A stretch of 8,111 nt of DNA from JAAYQU01 sp037441445 (GTDB lineage Bacteria > Bacteroidota > Bacteroidia > Bacteroidales > Salinivirgaceae), in contig JBBISE010000159.1 in assembly GCA_037441445.1 (NCBI GenBank), positions 1 through 8,111 on the forward strand, given 5' to 3'. Each line of letters begins with the position of its first letter. Positions within the stretch are counted from its first letter, which is position 1. Below the pieces are notes generated by a model. It worked only from the letters and a program-made list of their open reading frames with translations, did not search any database and was not told the DNA's origin. A program made the translations under genes and the position numbers. This document shows positions 1 to 6,814 of the stretch, in pieces.

Positions 1-267
1 TTAAACAGTGATTTTATGTCCGGTTTTGGGGGTCAGCATGCTCCGGCATATCCAGGATCCGATGGTTTTGCCGATCAATTTGGTGGTCCGGCGGGAAAAC
101 GGTTTAAAACCGGAGAATTAAAGCACCTTATTTTGGATTCGTGCAATGTTGACTTGCAAGTGCAACAACGTATTTTGGAATCAACATTGGACAAGTGGAT
201 AAACAACTTTTCAGAGGAACCCTATGAGCAAATTGACGATATTACGTTGCTTGCTTTTGAAGTGTAA
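1..267 (+). CDS. SpoIIE/PP2C-family serine phosphatase, C-terminal fragment (5' end outside window)
   Basis: The reading frame is open from base 1 and ends at TAA 265-267, so about 88 residues of a longer protein are visible. The segment SDGFADQFGGP (bases 58-90) followed by GKRF, and the ending QIDDITLL shortly before the stop, match the last metal-binding parts of the SpoIIE-type PP2C phosphatase domain. The aspartates in SDG and DD are the expected metal ligands. In Bacteroidota these domains usually sit at the end of large sensor proteins with TPR, 7TMR or two-component-type input domains, and act on phosphoserine/threonine of anti-sigma-antagonist-like partners; that part lies outside the window. 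An ATG at 16-18 exists but is not a plausible start, because it would leave out most of the catalytic domain. The first 57 bases encode a Gly/Pro-rich stretch that does not look like the usual strand before SDG. The gene converges on xseA with a nine-base gap. Confidence 0.75.
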   Translation, partial: LNSDFMSGFGGQHAPAYPGSDGFADQFGGPAGKRFKTGELKHLILDSCNVDLQVQQRILESTLDKWINNFSEEPYEQIDDITLLAFEV

Positions 268-276
268 AAACGAACA

Positions 277-1641
277 TTACTCAATATCCGTTACCTGTGC
301 TCCAAATCTTCCAGTACCCAAATGTACCTTAACATTATCTCCTGTATGAAGTTGCTGGCTGTTGGTAATTTTCTTGCCATCGAGGGAGACTAAAGCATAA
401 CCACGATTAAGAATTTCCTGAGGATCTGAAAGGGATATCTTTTGGGCATGTAAGTTGATAAGTTGGTGTTGTCTCTGGATCTGTGATTTAAAGGTATTAG
501 CAATTCGTTGTTTTGTAATGTCGAGCTGCCCGGCGTTTTTTGATAAACACAACTGAACTGATTTTTCGAGTTTTCCCTTCAAATTCAGAAGCATTGATTC
601 CTGACGGTGTGAATAATTGCCGGCAACCATAGTAAGTCGTTTTTCTAACCGAATCAGTTTTTCTGTGTTGGCAGAACTGAATTTAAGGGCTAAATTTTGG
701 ATATTATTTTCAAAATCAGCAAGTTTCATCTGCTCAGATGTGAACAGGGATAACGCTGCCTGTTCGAGCCGTGATTGCAATCCCTCCAATTCTGATTTGG
801 CTTCAAGGTTAACTTGTACAATAAAATCGGCAACGGCGGTAGGGGTTTTTAAACTTTGGTTAGCCACAAAATCAGCAACAGAGGTATCGCGCTCATGTCC
901 AATTCCAGTGAAAACCGGAACGGGTAATTGCGTAATCAGGTATGCCAAATCGAAATTGTCAAATACCGACAGTTCGGACTTGGAACCGCCACCGCGTATC
1001 AGAACAAGGACATCATATACGGATCCCGAATTAAAGATTCGCTCAATGGCAGCATGGATTGAACCTACGGTTTGCGCACCTTGCATAAATGCTTCAAACA
1101 GCTCGACATTAAATGAAAAACCATGCGGATTTTTCTCCAGGTGTTCCATGAAATCGCCATAACCTGCGGCAGTAGCCGATGATACCACAGCAATATTTTT
1201 TATTCGTTTTGGCAAAGGAAGCGACTTGTTCATATCAATAACGCCTTGTTCTACAAGCCGTTCGATAATCAACTGTTTTTGCTGTTCCATGTCGCCCAGG
1301 GTGTACTTGGGGTCGATATCGTTGATTTCGACACTTAAGCCATAAAGATCATGGTAGGAGAGTCTTACCATGACTAAAACTTTTAATCCAACCTGAATTT
1401 GAGCTCCGGTTACCGATGAGAAATAGGATTGAAGCAGGGGAAATCGGTTTGCATAAATAATTCCACGCACCCGTGCAATGATTTGACCTTTGTGCTGTTC
1501 GATAAACTCAATGTAACAATGTCCGTTACGATTGACGTTCATTTCGCTAATCTCAGCCACTACAGGAACAGAAAAGGGGAACGTGTCGGCAATAGTGTTG
1601 CGGATCTTATCGGAAAGGTCTGAAAGAGATAGGGGTGACAT
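277..1641 (-). CDS. xseA: Exodeoxyribonuclease VII large subunit
   Basis: XseA is the catalytic subunit of exonuclease VII, a cytoplasmic nuclease that degrades single-stranded DNA from both ends into short oligonucleotides and works with several copies of the small subunit XseB. The 454-residue length is normal for the family. An N-terminal OB-fold nucleic-acid-binding domain covers about residues 20-115. The catalytic domain follows, with VVSSATAAGYGDF near 152-164, RGGGS at 216-220, GIGHERD at 246-252 and KTPTAVA at 265-271, which are the family's conserved core. Residues about 280-400 are helical and coiled-coil-like. The end, DPQEILNRGYAL and onward, is the usual C-terminal motif. The ATG lies three bases after the sixA-like stop, which implies co-transcription and perhaps translational coupling. 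No xseB follows: the next gene is convergent and ends nine bases away. Confidence 0.96.
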   Translation of the reverse strand: MSPLSLSDLSDKIRNTIADTFPFSVPVVAEISEMNVNRNGHCYIEFIEQHKGQIIARVRGIIYANRFPLLQSYFSSVTGAQIQVGLKVLVMVRLSYHDLYGLSVEINDIDPKYTLGDMEQQKQLIIERLVEQGVIDMNKSLPLPKRIKNIAVVSSATAAGYGDFMEHLEKNPHGFSFNVELFEAFMQGAQTVGSIHAAIERIFNSGSVYDVLVLIRGGGSKSELSVFDNFDLAYLITQLPVPVFTGIGHERDTSVADFVANQSLKTPTAVADFIVQVNLEAKSELEGLQSRLEQAALSLFTSEQMKLADFENNIQNLALKFSSANTEKLIRLEKRLTMVAGNYSHRQESMLLNLKGKLEKSVQLCLSKNAGQLDITKQRIANTFKSQIQRQHQLINLHAQKISLSDPQEILNRGYALVSLDGKKITNSQQLHTGDNVKVHLGTGRFGAQVTDIE

Positions 1642-1644
1642 ACT

Positions 1645-2139
1645 TTATTTATACATCTTCGGGTATTCAAATGCCACCATCTTTCCCTGGTTTGGCTCCA
1701 GGTTCATCCAATGTTTAACATCAAAGGCAATGGTGAGGTTTGCCGAGGTGGGAAAACTAACCCTAAAATCGCGACAAAGGCGCACGGCAATTTCGGTTAT
1801 GTTCGGGTTATGTCCAACTACAGCCACCGTATCAATATTTTCTGGTAACGTATTGATTAATTCAAGAAACTCAGCCGTTGAATAACCGGTATATATCCAG
1901 GGTACAATCTTCATTGGAGCAGACAACCCAATTTCATGTGCAATGATTTCGGCTGTTTGTTCGGCCCTGACAGCACCACTGTGGATAATCAACTGCGGTA
2001 GTGTGTTTCGCTCGATTAATTTTTGTGCCATCATTTTCGAATCCTTTTCTCCCCGTTCTTTCAGGCTGCGATCGTAATCGCGCGTGCTAAATTCACCCTC
2101 TTCGGCTTTTCCATGGCGAAACAAAATCAGTGTTTTCAT
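1645..2139 (-). CDS. sixA: SixA-type phosphohistidine phosphatase (histidine phosphatase superfamily)
   Basis: This is a small cytoplasmic histidine phosphatase of 164 residues, the size of SixA. The N-terminal catalytic motif LFRHGKA places the phospho-accepting histidine at residue 9 next to Arg8. SGAVRAEQTA carries the second phosphate-pocket arginine (Arg58), and VVGHNP supplies the second histidine (His110). E. coli SixA removes phosphate from histidine on phosphotransfer proteins (ArcB HPt, PtsN-system NPr). No such partner is encoded here, so the substrate is unknown; a role as a small-molecule phosphatase cannot be excluded. The usual SPA before the arginine is SGA here, a mild change. 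The gene sits 52 bases after the TPR gene and three bases before xseA. No promoter box was seen in the 52-base gap, so read-through from upstream is likely. The symbol is a family assignment, not proven orthology. Confidence 0.85.
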   Translation of the reverse strand: MKTLILFRHGKAEEGEFSTRDYDRSLKERGEKDSKMMAQKLIERNTLPQLIIHSGAVRAEQTAEIIAHEIGLSAPMKIVPWIYTGYSTAEFLELINTLPENIDTVAVVGHNPNITEIAVRLCRDFRVSFPTSANLTIAFDVKHWMNLEPNQGKMVAFEYPKMYK

Positions 2140-2191
2140 ATTCGAGTTTAGCTATTTTGGTTTTGTGAATCAGTATCCTATTAATTCTACT

Positions 2192-4024
2192 TTACTGTGC
2201 TGGCTTTTGCCGTGCTTTTTGTATCAATTGTCGCGCTTCTACACAGAAAACACTCGATGGGTAATTTTGTAACAACTGAGTAAATAATTGAATGGCCTTT
2301 TCTCCATCGTTAAGGAAATTTAAATGAAGTACACCCAACTGAAACAAGGAACGGTCGGTATTTGTTTCGTCCATATAATTTTTCAAGATCAATTCGTAAA
2401 CCTCGGCCGCTTCTTTTATTAACGATTTCTCTACCAGAATTTTTGCTTTAAGGTTTAAAGCCTCGACCGAAAGAAATGAATGCCCGGTAACAGTTAATGA
2501 ATCAATATATTGAAAAACAGTCTCGGGTCGTTTCTGCGCATGTTTTAGTAGCGCGGAAGTATATAGTTTCAAAGGTCTCTGTGTTGAATCGGAATCAGAC
2601 CAGCCTTCGTAGAGCAAAATTGACATTTCAATGGCATCGTTGGAGATTAGTTTGGCCGTTGAAGCCTTCAGGACATCAATTTGTGATTTTGCCCATTCGT
2701 AATCGTTTTGATAAAGGGCCATTTTAACTTTTCTGAATTTGGCTTCAAATCCAACGGGGTGTTGACTGTTGGTTCGTTCAATTTTTGCATAAATTAAGGC
2801 GGCATCCCACAGTTTATCCTGAATGACCATTACATCGGCCCTTAATAGCTCAATGTTGGCTTTATCTACAGCTGTCAACCCACGGATATTTATGGCCTTG
2901 TCAATAACCATAAGCGCCTCATCGGGGGGATCGCGGTAAAGGGAAAGCAACTCGATATATTTTAGAATTGTGGAAAGCATTTCTACCTTATATCCAAATT
3001 TTTCGATGGCAACACGGTAGCTTTCAATGGTTTGGCTAATAGTTTCAGGTGTAAAGTCAATACCGTTTTTTATCTTTATAAAAAGTATGTCTAATTTTTC
3101 TGTGTATGCAGACAAGTATAGGGGTGAGTATTCTCCAAGTTCAAGAATATTGTTGTATGCTTTAACTGCTGTTTCAAAATCTTTCGATTGTGCTGCTGCT
3201 TGTGCCAGTGGAAGCAAACGTGTGCCTTGTTCATTATTTCGTAAATCGAGTGCCCGTGCCTGAATATAAGCAGCAGAGAAGTTGCTTTGTTGGATATAAA
3301 TCCAAATCAACATTTCATTAAAGACGCCATTGTTAGGGTATTGCTGGATTTTTTGAAGTAATTTTTCCTCAACAATGTCGGTCAAGGATTTGTCCGTGTC
3401 GGAATAAATTGCTGAATATAAACGATTTTGTACCATTTGCAGAAAAGCATCACTTTGGGCCAGTAAATCGAGGTAGATATTGACCATTTCGCCATAATTC
3501 CGCGTGTAATAATAGACGTTGGCCAGTTCCTGTTCGAACGATGCTCCTTTAATTTTTTTTGATGCCTCCAGATAGGTGCGTTCTGCCCATTGAAACTCGC
3601 GGATACCAATAAAACGATTGGCAACAGAGACTGCCACATTTCTGTCGGTCAATGCGTCAGAAATGGCATCACGGAAAAACTTGTCCGATTCTTTGGTTTG
3701 TCCCATTATTTTGAAAATCTGACCAATTTCTACCTTAAAAGTTGGCGAGTTGCCTAATTTTCTTGAGTAATATTTGATTGCTTTTTCGGTTTCTGAGAAC
3801 TTTTTTTGTTCCACCAGCGAATTCAAATAGTATCGCAAATAGGTTTCATTTACATTTTTTTGGAGCAAAATCTCCAGCAATGAGGCCGATTTTTCAAATT
3901 CTCTGTTGTTGTAATATTGAAGCGCTAATTGATAGTCGTTTTGTGCAAGAACGCTTCCAATAGCGGAGAAAGCAAGCACAAAACATACAAGAAACTTTCG
4001 GAGTCGGTTTTCCAATCCTGCCAT
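2192..4024 (-). CDS. Secreted tetratricopeptide-repeat protein, function unknown
   Basis: The 610-residue protein begins with a Sec signal peptide: basic residues at 7-10, a hydrophobic core at about 11-26, and a likely cleavage site after VLA at residue 27, leaving mature Gln28. There is no lipobox, so a soluble periplasmic or peripherally attached protein is expected. The rest is almost entirely helical. TPR-like helix pairs are clear at about 29-185 (for example LALQYYNNREFEKSASLLE) and again at about 555-606, where a GEKAIQLFTQLLQNYPSS-type repeat resembles the tail repeats of BamD and YbgF-like proteins. The middle is more degenerate but keeps the same helical character. TPR arrays are protein-binding scaffolds and no enzymatic motif is visible. 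The ATG is 11 bases after the stop of the upstream lipoprotein gene, so the two are probably co-expressed and may act together at the envelope. A more specific role cannot be given. Confidence 0.85.
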   Translation of the reverse strand: MAGLENRLRKFLVCFVLAFSAIGSVLAQNDYQLALQYYNNREFEKSASLLEILLQKNVNETYLRYYLNSLVEQKKFSETEKAIKYYSRKLGNSPTFKVEIGQIFKIMGQTKESDKFFRDAISDALTDRNVAVSVANRFIGIREFQWAERTYLEASKKIKGASFEQELANVYYYTRNYGEMVNIYLDLLAQSDAFLQMVQNRLYSAIYSDTDKSLTDIVEEKLLQKIQQYPNNGVFNEMLIWIYIQQSNFSAAYIQARALDLRNNEQGTRLLPLAQAAAQSKDFETAVKAYNNILELGEYSPLYLSAYTEKLDILFIKIKNGIDFTPETISQTIESYRVAIEKFGYKVEMLSTILKYIELLSLYRDPPDEALMVIDKAINIRGLTAVDKANIELLRADVMVIQDKLWDAALIYAKIERTNSQHPVGFEAKFRKVKMALYQNDYEWAKSQIDVLKASTAKLISNDAIEMSILLYEGWSDSDSTQRPLKLYTSALLKHAQKRPETVFQYIDSLTVTGHSFLSVEALNLKAKILVEKSLIKEAAEVYELILKNYMDETNTDRSLFQLGVLHLNFLNDGEKAIQLFTQLLQNYPSSVFCVEARQLIQKARQKPAQ

Positions 4025-4035
4025 TGTTTATGGTG

Positions 4036-4581
4036 CTATTTCTTAAATATCTTATCGATTAATGAATCCGCCTTTTGCTCTGTTCTTCGATAATCCTCAC
4101 CAATGGTTTTTAACTCGAGCACCTTGATTATGTCAACGTGCATTAAGGCTAGATTATACAATTCGCCTTCCAGATATATTTTTATACTATCGGAAGGGAT
4201 GGCGCCATGCGAAATATCGTTACGAAGGTCGGTAAGCTGCTTTCTGCATACGAATAAACCTTGTGCGGTTTTTTCGGCCAAAGGCACAATTTTTTTTAAC
4301 CCTTTGACATAATCAGCATAGTTAGACAATGTTGTCATTTCTTCGTTGGTAAGCTTAAGGTTGATATCTAATTCGGTTTTGATTTTGTCCGCTGCCGGCT
4401 TAAGTTTTTTACCGTAAACATGGTTCAGACTATCAATGGGCAGTGCTTTGTATTGCTCAATTACGTTTTCAATATAAGAAAGTTGCTCGTCAATGACTTT
4501 TATGGCATCCTTTTCTTGTTCGGTGCGGCATGACGTAATTAAAAGTACAAGTATTGCAAGATAAAGTAATCTGATTTTCAT
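4036..4581 (-). CDS. Small helical lipoprotein, unrecognised family
   Basis: I do not recognise this family. The 181-residue product starts with a lipoprotein signal peptide: Lys2 and Arg4, a hydrophobic stretch to about residue 16, and the lipobox ITSC with the lipidated cysteine at position 18. The residues just after the cysteine (RTEQEKD) are charged; no sorting conclusion is drawn from them. The mature part is rich in Lys, Glu, Leu and Ile, with long predicted amphipathic helices (about residues 27-50, 57-90 and 135-180), and looks like an all-helical or coiled-coil protein. One further cysteine is visible in the FVCRK segment. The start is preceded by a run of A residues, typical of Bacteroidota. 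It lies 61 bases after the DUF4293 gene and 11 bases ahead of the TPR gene, so a shared envelope role with the TPR protein is a reasonable inference only. Confidence 0.8.
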   Translation of the reverse strand: MKIRLLYLAILVLLITSCRTEQEKDAIKVIDEQLSYIENVIEQYKALPIDSLNHVYGKKLKPAADKIKTELDINLKLTNEEMTTLSNYADYVKGLKKIVPLAEKTAQGLFVCRKQLTDLRNDISHGAIPSDSIKIYLEGELYNLALMHVDIIKVLELKTIGEDYRRTEQKADSLIDKIFKK

Positions 4582-4642
4582 TTTTTTAATGATTTATGGG
4601 TGGTTTTATTAACGTTGTACTTCAATAATTTTGGTTTATGTT

Positions 4643-5083
4643 TTACCGGATACGGTCAATGGAACGCACCAGTTCCTCGTCCTTTTTTATGGCTTTGTTT
4701 GCCAGTACAATAAAAAGTATGGCAATAACAGGCAAAATAGCACCAAATGCAGGTGAAAACTCACCATCACCTACTATGCCTGATAGCATGAAGTAACAAA
4801 CGAATACAAAAAAAGTAGCCCAAAGAACCCAAATAGCAACAGAAATCTTTCCCATTGTTAATTGCTTTCTGCGATTTTTAAACAGGAAAATCTGGTAAAA
4901 GGGAAAAACCAGGCAAGGAAGGTACACCAGAAGCAGATACCATAATGCTGCACTTTTTATTCCGGTAACAAAAATTGGGTGAACTGTTGATGCGGATGAA
5001 AATACGGCTACCGGGATAAAAAATAGTAGCGTTCCAACCACAATCGAGAATAATAGATAAAGGGTTTGAATACGTTGAATCAT
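4643..5083 (-). CDS. DUF4293-family four-helix membrane protein
   Basis: The 146-residue product has four hydrophobic segments at about 8-29, 42-68, 79-104 and 110-128, consistent with a four-pass inner-membrane protein. The opening MIQRIQTLYLL and the cytoplasmic ending KKDEELVRSIDRIR are the recognisable ends of the DUF4293 family, which is found in Bacteroidota and has no established function. Length fits the family. The segment between the second and third helices is basic (FKNRRKQL), which suggests it is cytoplasmic. It is the first gene of the five-gene minus-strand run that leads to xseA, and a promoter-like box lies 36 to 43 bases upstream of its ATG. No catalytic motif is visible. 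Family assignment rests on the terminal motifs and topology recalled from family knowledge. Confidence 0.85.
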   Translation of the reverse strand: MIQRIQTLYLLFSIVVGTLLFFIPVAVFSSASTVHPIFVTGIKSAALWYLLLVYLPCLVFPFYQIFLFKNRRKQLTMGKISVAIWVLWATFFVFVCYFMLSGIVGDGEFSPAFGAILPVIAILFIVLANKAIKKDEELVRSIDRIR

Positions 5084-5118
5084 AAAGAAAGGTTTAAAGA
5101 ATTCGTCTGCAAAGATGC

Positions 5119-5126
5119 CAAAATTA
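5119..5126 (-). promoter_or_regulatory. Candidate Bacteroidota -7 box upstream of the DUF4293 gene
   Basis: On the minus strand this reads TAATTTTG, an exact match to the TAnnTTTG -7 element used by the primary sigma factor of Bacteroidota. It would place transcription start about 25-30 bases before the DUF4293 ATG at 5083. A weak -33 candidate, TGTG (complement of 5149-5152), lies 22 bases further upstream, slightly longer than the usual 19-21 spacing. It is a plausible start for the five-gene run down to xseA. Expression cannot be judged from sequence. Confidence 0.5.
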
Positions 5127-5133
5127 TCCGAAA

Positions 5134-5150
5134 TGCAGAAATGATCTGCA
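5134..5150. promoter_or_regulatory. Inverted repeat TGCAGA-N5-TCTGCA, possible operator
   Basis: A perfect six-base inverted repeat, with arms at 5134-5139 and 5145-5150 and a five-base spacer, lies just upstream of the candidate -7 box of the DUF4293 gene. A third copy of the same hexamer (TCTGCA) occurs at 5106-5111, on the gene side of that box. Position and symmetry fit a binding site for a dimeric regulator. The arms are short and no T-run follows on either strand, so an intrinsic terminator is unlikely. Chance occurrence is possible. Confidence 0.3.
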
Positions 5151-5182
5151 CAGTAATAGGTAGCTTGGCCAAAAGGAAATCA

Positions 5183-6808
5183 CTACAAATCAGTTTTGGT
5201 TACAATAGTTCGCTTTAAGTCAATCATATTTAGCGAATTTAGAGGCAACCCGGAAACTCGTTTGTTGACAAACCGCACAACAACATCGTAAAACAGAGGT
5301 ACAACCGGAGACTCAGAAACAATTATACTGTCAGCCAAGGCTATAAGAGCCAGATTTGATTCATCGGATGCAATCTTGTGGTAGTATTTGTCGAACAGGG
5401 AATGGGAAAATTGGGTGTAGTTGGGCCCGGCCGGACTTTTGTTTTCAGATGCGAAGAGCAACAGAAAATTCTCGGCATGGGGATAATCGGCAATCCATGA
5501 AGCGCGGAAAAAGGACAAATCGCCGTTAGCTACTTTCTGTCTGAACGAAGCCCCGGTAGCGGTTTCAATCCGAATGTCGATACCAATTTGTTTCGCTTCG
5601 TGTTGGATGAATTCTGCAATATCCAAATAATCGGGAGTTGTTGTTAAGGTGATAGGTTGCATTCCAACACCGTTTTCGTATCCGGCGCTTTTTAAATAGT
5701 AGAGGGCCTTGTTTGGTTCGTGCTCAAAACCTGTTGGTTGGACTATTCCTGGGGGGTAAAGTGCGTGCGGTGTGAGCGATGCTTTTGCTGGCACGGCTAA
5801 ATTATTGCGCAAAAAAGCTATCATCCGTTCGCGGCTAAAGGCATGGTTCAGGGCTTTTCGTATGTTTTTGGAGACATAACCGGGTTTTGTAGAATCCATG
5901 TTAAATCCCAGATATTCAGTATTTAGGTAGGGTTTTGTTTGTAAGTAGAATTTTTTCGTATGTTTTTTTCTTAGTTTACCTTCCCGGGTTAGCAGTTCGT
6001 CTTTGTTGGTAGCATGAATTCCACTAATAAAATCAATGTTTCCCAGTAAAAACTCCATAAACTCGGATTGCTTGTCGGCTATAAACGAAATGTGAACGGC
6101 ATCTAAATAGGGAAGGATTTTGTCTTGCTCATCTCTTTCAAAATAGTGGGTATTTCGGGTAAGGATCAGCCGGTCATTCAAATCCCATAACCTGAAGTTA
6201 AAAGGCCCGGTTCCAATGGGAGCCTGTCCAAACTGTTCACCTAACGAAGTAACCACCTCATGTGGCACAACGGAGCAGTAGGTCATGGTGAGAATTCCCA
6301 AAAACGGAACGAATGGTTTGTTGATTTTTATTTGTAAAGTGCTATCATTTATTGCTTTAAATCCATTGTCTCCAAAAGTTCTGTCGGTGTCGGAAAAAAC
6401 CCACGCGCCGGGGCTTCCAGTGGCCGGGTTGATAATTCTGTTGAAACTAAAAACAAAATCCTGAGCGTTAACGGCGCGGGTTTCCTTTTCACCAAAGGCT
6501 TCGTGATGATGGAAAAAAACATCCGTCCGTAAAAAAAATGTGTATGTTAATTTATCGTCAGAAATTTTCCAATATTTTGCTATACAAGGTTTTACTTGTA
6601 AAAGACTGTCCATTTGCACCAGTCCGTTGAAAAGGTTCGATGCCGGCCAGATTATGGTTTGATTACGGGCAAAGGCCGGGTCGAGGGTGGGGATTCCTTT
6701 CGATTCGTTGTATCTGAAAATTAAATAGTTGTCCTTACTTGGTTTATAACAAGAGGATACAAAACTTACCAGACTAAACAAGAAAAGAATTTTTTTTAAC
6801 GAATACAT
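5183..6808 (-). CDS. Peptide/nickel-type ABC transporter substrate-binding lipoprotein (SBP family 5)
   Basis: The 541-residue protein is an extracytoplasmic solute-binding protein of family 5, the group of DppA/OppA peptide-binding proteins, and its length is typical. A lipoprotein signal ends in the lipobox VSSC with the lipidated cysteine at residue 20. Domain I begins with the family's LDPAFARN and NLFNGLVQMD segments (about 42-67). A VNAQDFVFSFNRIINP stretch (about 113-128) is the characteristic 'AeDvvfSl.R' signature. Later segments such as IGTGPFNFRLW, NIRKALNHAFSRE and SWIADYPHAENFLLLF also fit. The ligand cannot be read from sequence; oligopeptide is the default expectation. No permease or ATPase gene is beside it. 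Its ATG is six bases after the stop of the SDR gene, so the two are probably one transcript. It is followed by a 99-base gap without an obvious terminator. Confidence 0.93.
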   Translation of the reverse strand: MYSLKKILFLFSLVSFVSSCYKPSKDNYLIFRYNESKGIPTLDPAFARNQTIIWPASNLFNGLVQMDSLLQVKPCIAKYWKISDDKLTYTFFLRTDVFFHHHEAFGEKETRAVNAQDFVFSFNRIINPATGSPGAWVFSDTDRTFGDNGFKAINDSTLQIKINKPFVPFLGILTMTYCSVVPHEVVTSLGEQFGQAPIGTGPFNFRLWDLNDRLILTRNTHYFERDEQDKILPYLDAVHISFIADKQSEFMEFLLGNIDFISGIHATNKDELLTREGKLRKKHTKKFYLQTKPYLNTEYLGFNMDSTKPGYVSKNIRKALNHAFSRERMIAFLRNNLAVPAKASLTPHALYPPGIVQPTGFEHEPNKALYYLKSAGYENGVGMQPITLTTTPDYLDIAEFIQHEAKQIGIDIRIETATGASFRQKVANGDLSFFRASWIADYPHAENFLLLFASENKSPAGPNYTQFSHSLFDKYYHKIASDESNLALIALADSIIVSESPVVPLFYDVVVRFVNKRVSGLPLNSLNMIDLKRTIVTKTDL

Positions 6809-6814
6809 GTTTTT

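Noticed and set aside
268..276. Bidirectional terminator between the convergent phosphatase and xseA genes
   Set aside because: Only nine bases separate the stops and no hairpin with a T-run is visible across the junction.
617..1162. Open frame of 181 codons on the + strand opposite xseA
   Set aside because: It lies wholly antisense to a strongly conserved gene, has no family motif, and is rich in Ser, Arg and Thr as expected for a mirror frame.
1532..1885. Open frame of 117 codons on the + strand across the sixA-xseA junction
   Set aside because: It is antisense to two confidently assigned genes and its product resembles no known protein.
2140..2191. Separate promoter for sixA-xseA in the 52-base gap after the TPR gene
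   Set aside because: No TAnnTTTG box or -33 element is present on the minus strand in this gap.
4582..4642. Promoter or terminator between the DUF4293 and lipoprotein genes
   Set aside because: The 61 bases are AT-rich but show no TAnnTTTG match and no stable stem followed by T residues.
5165..5172. Palindrome TTGGCCAA just after the substrate-binding-protein gene
   Set aside because: It is an eight-base self-complementary word without loop or T-run, so it cannot form a terminator, and as a lone short palindrome it is weak evidence for an operator.
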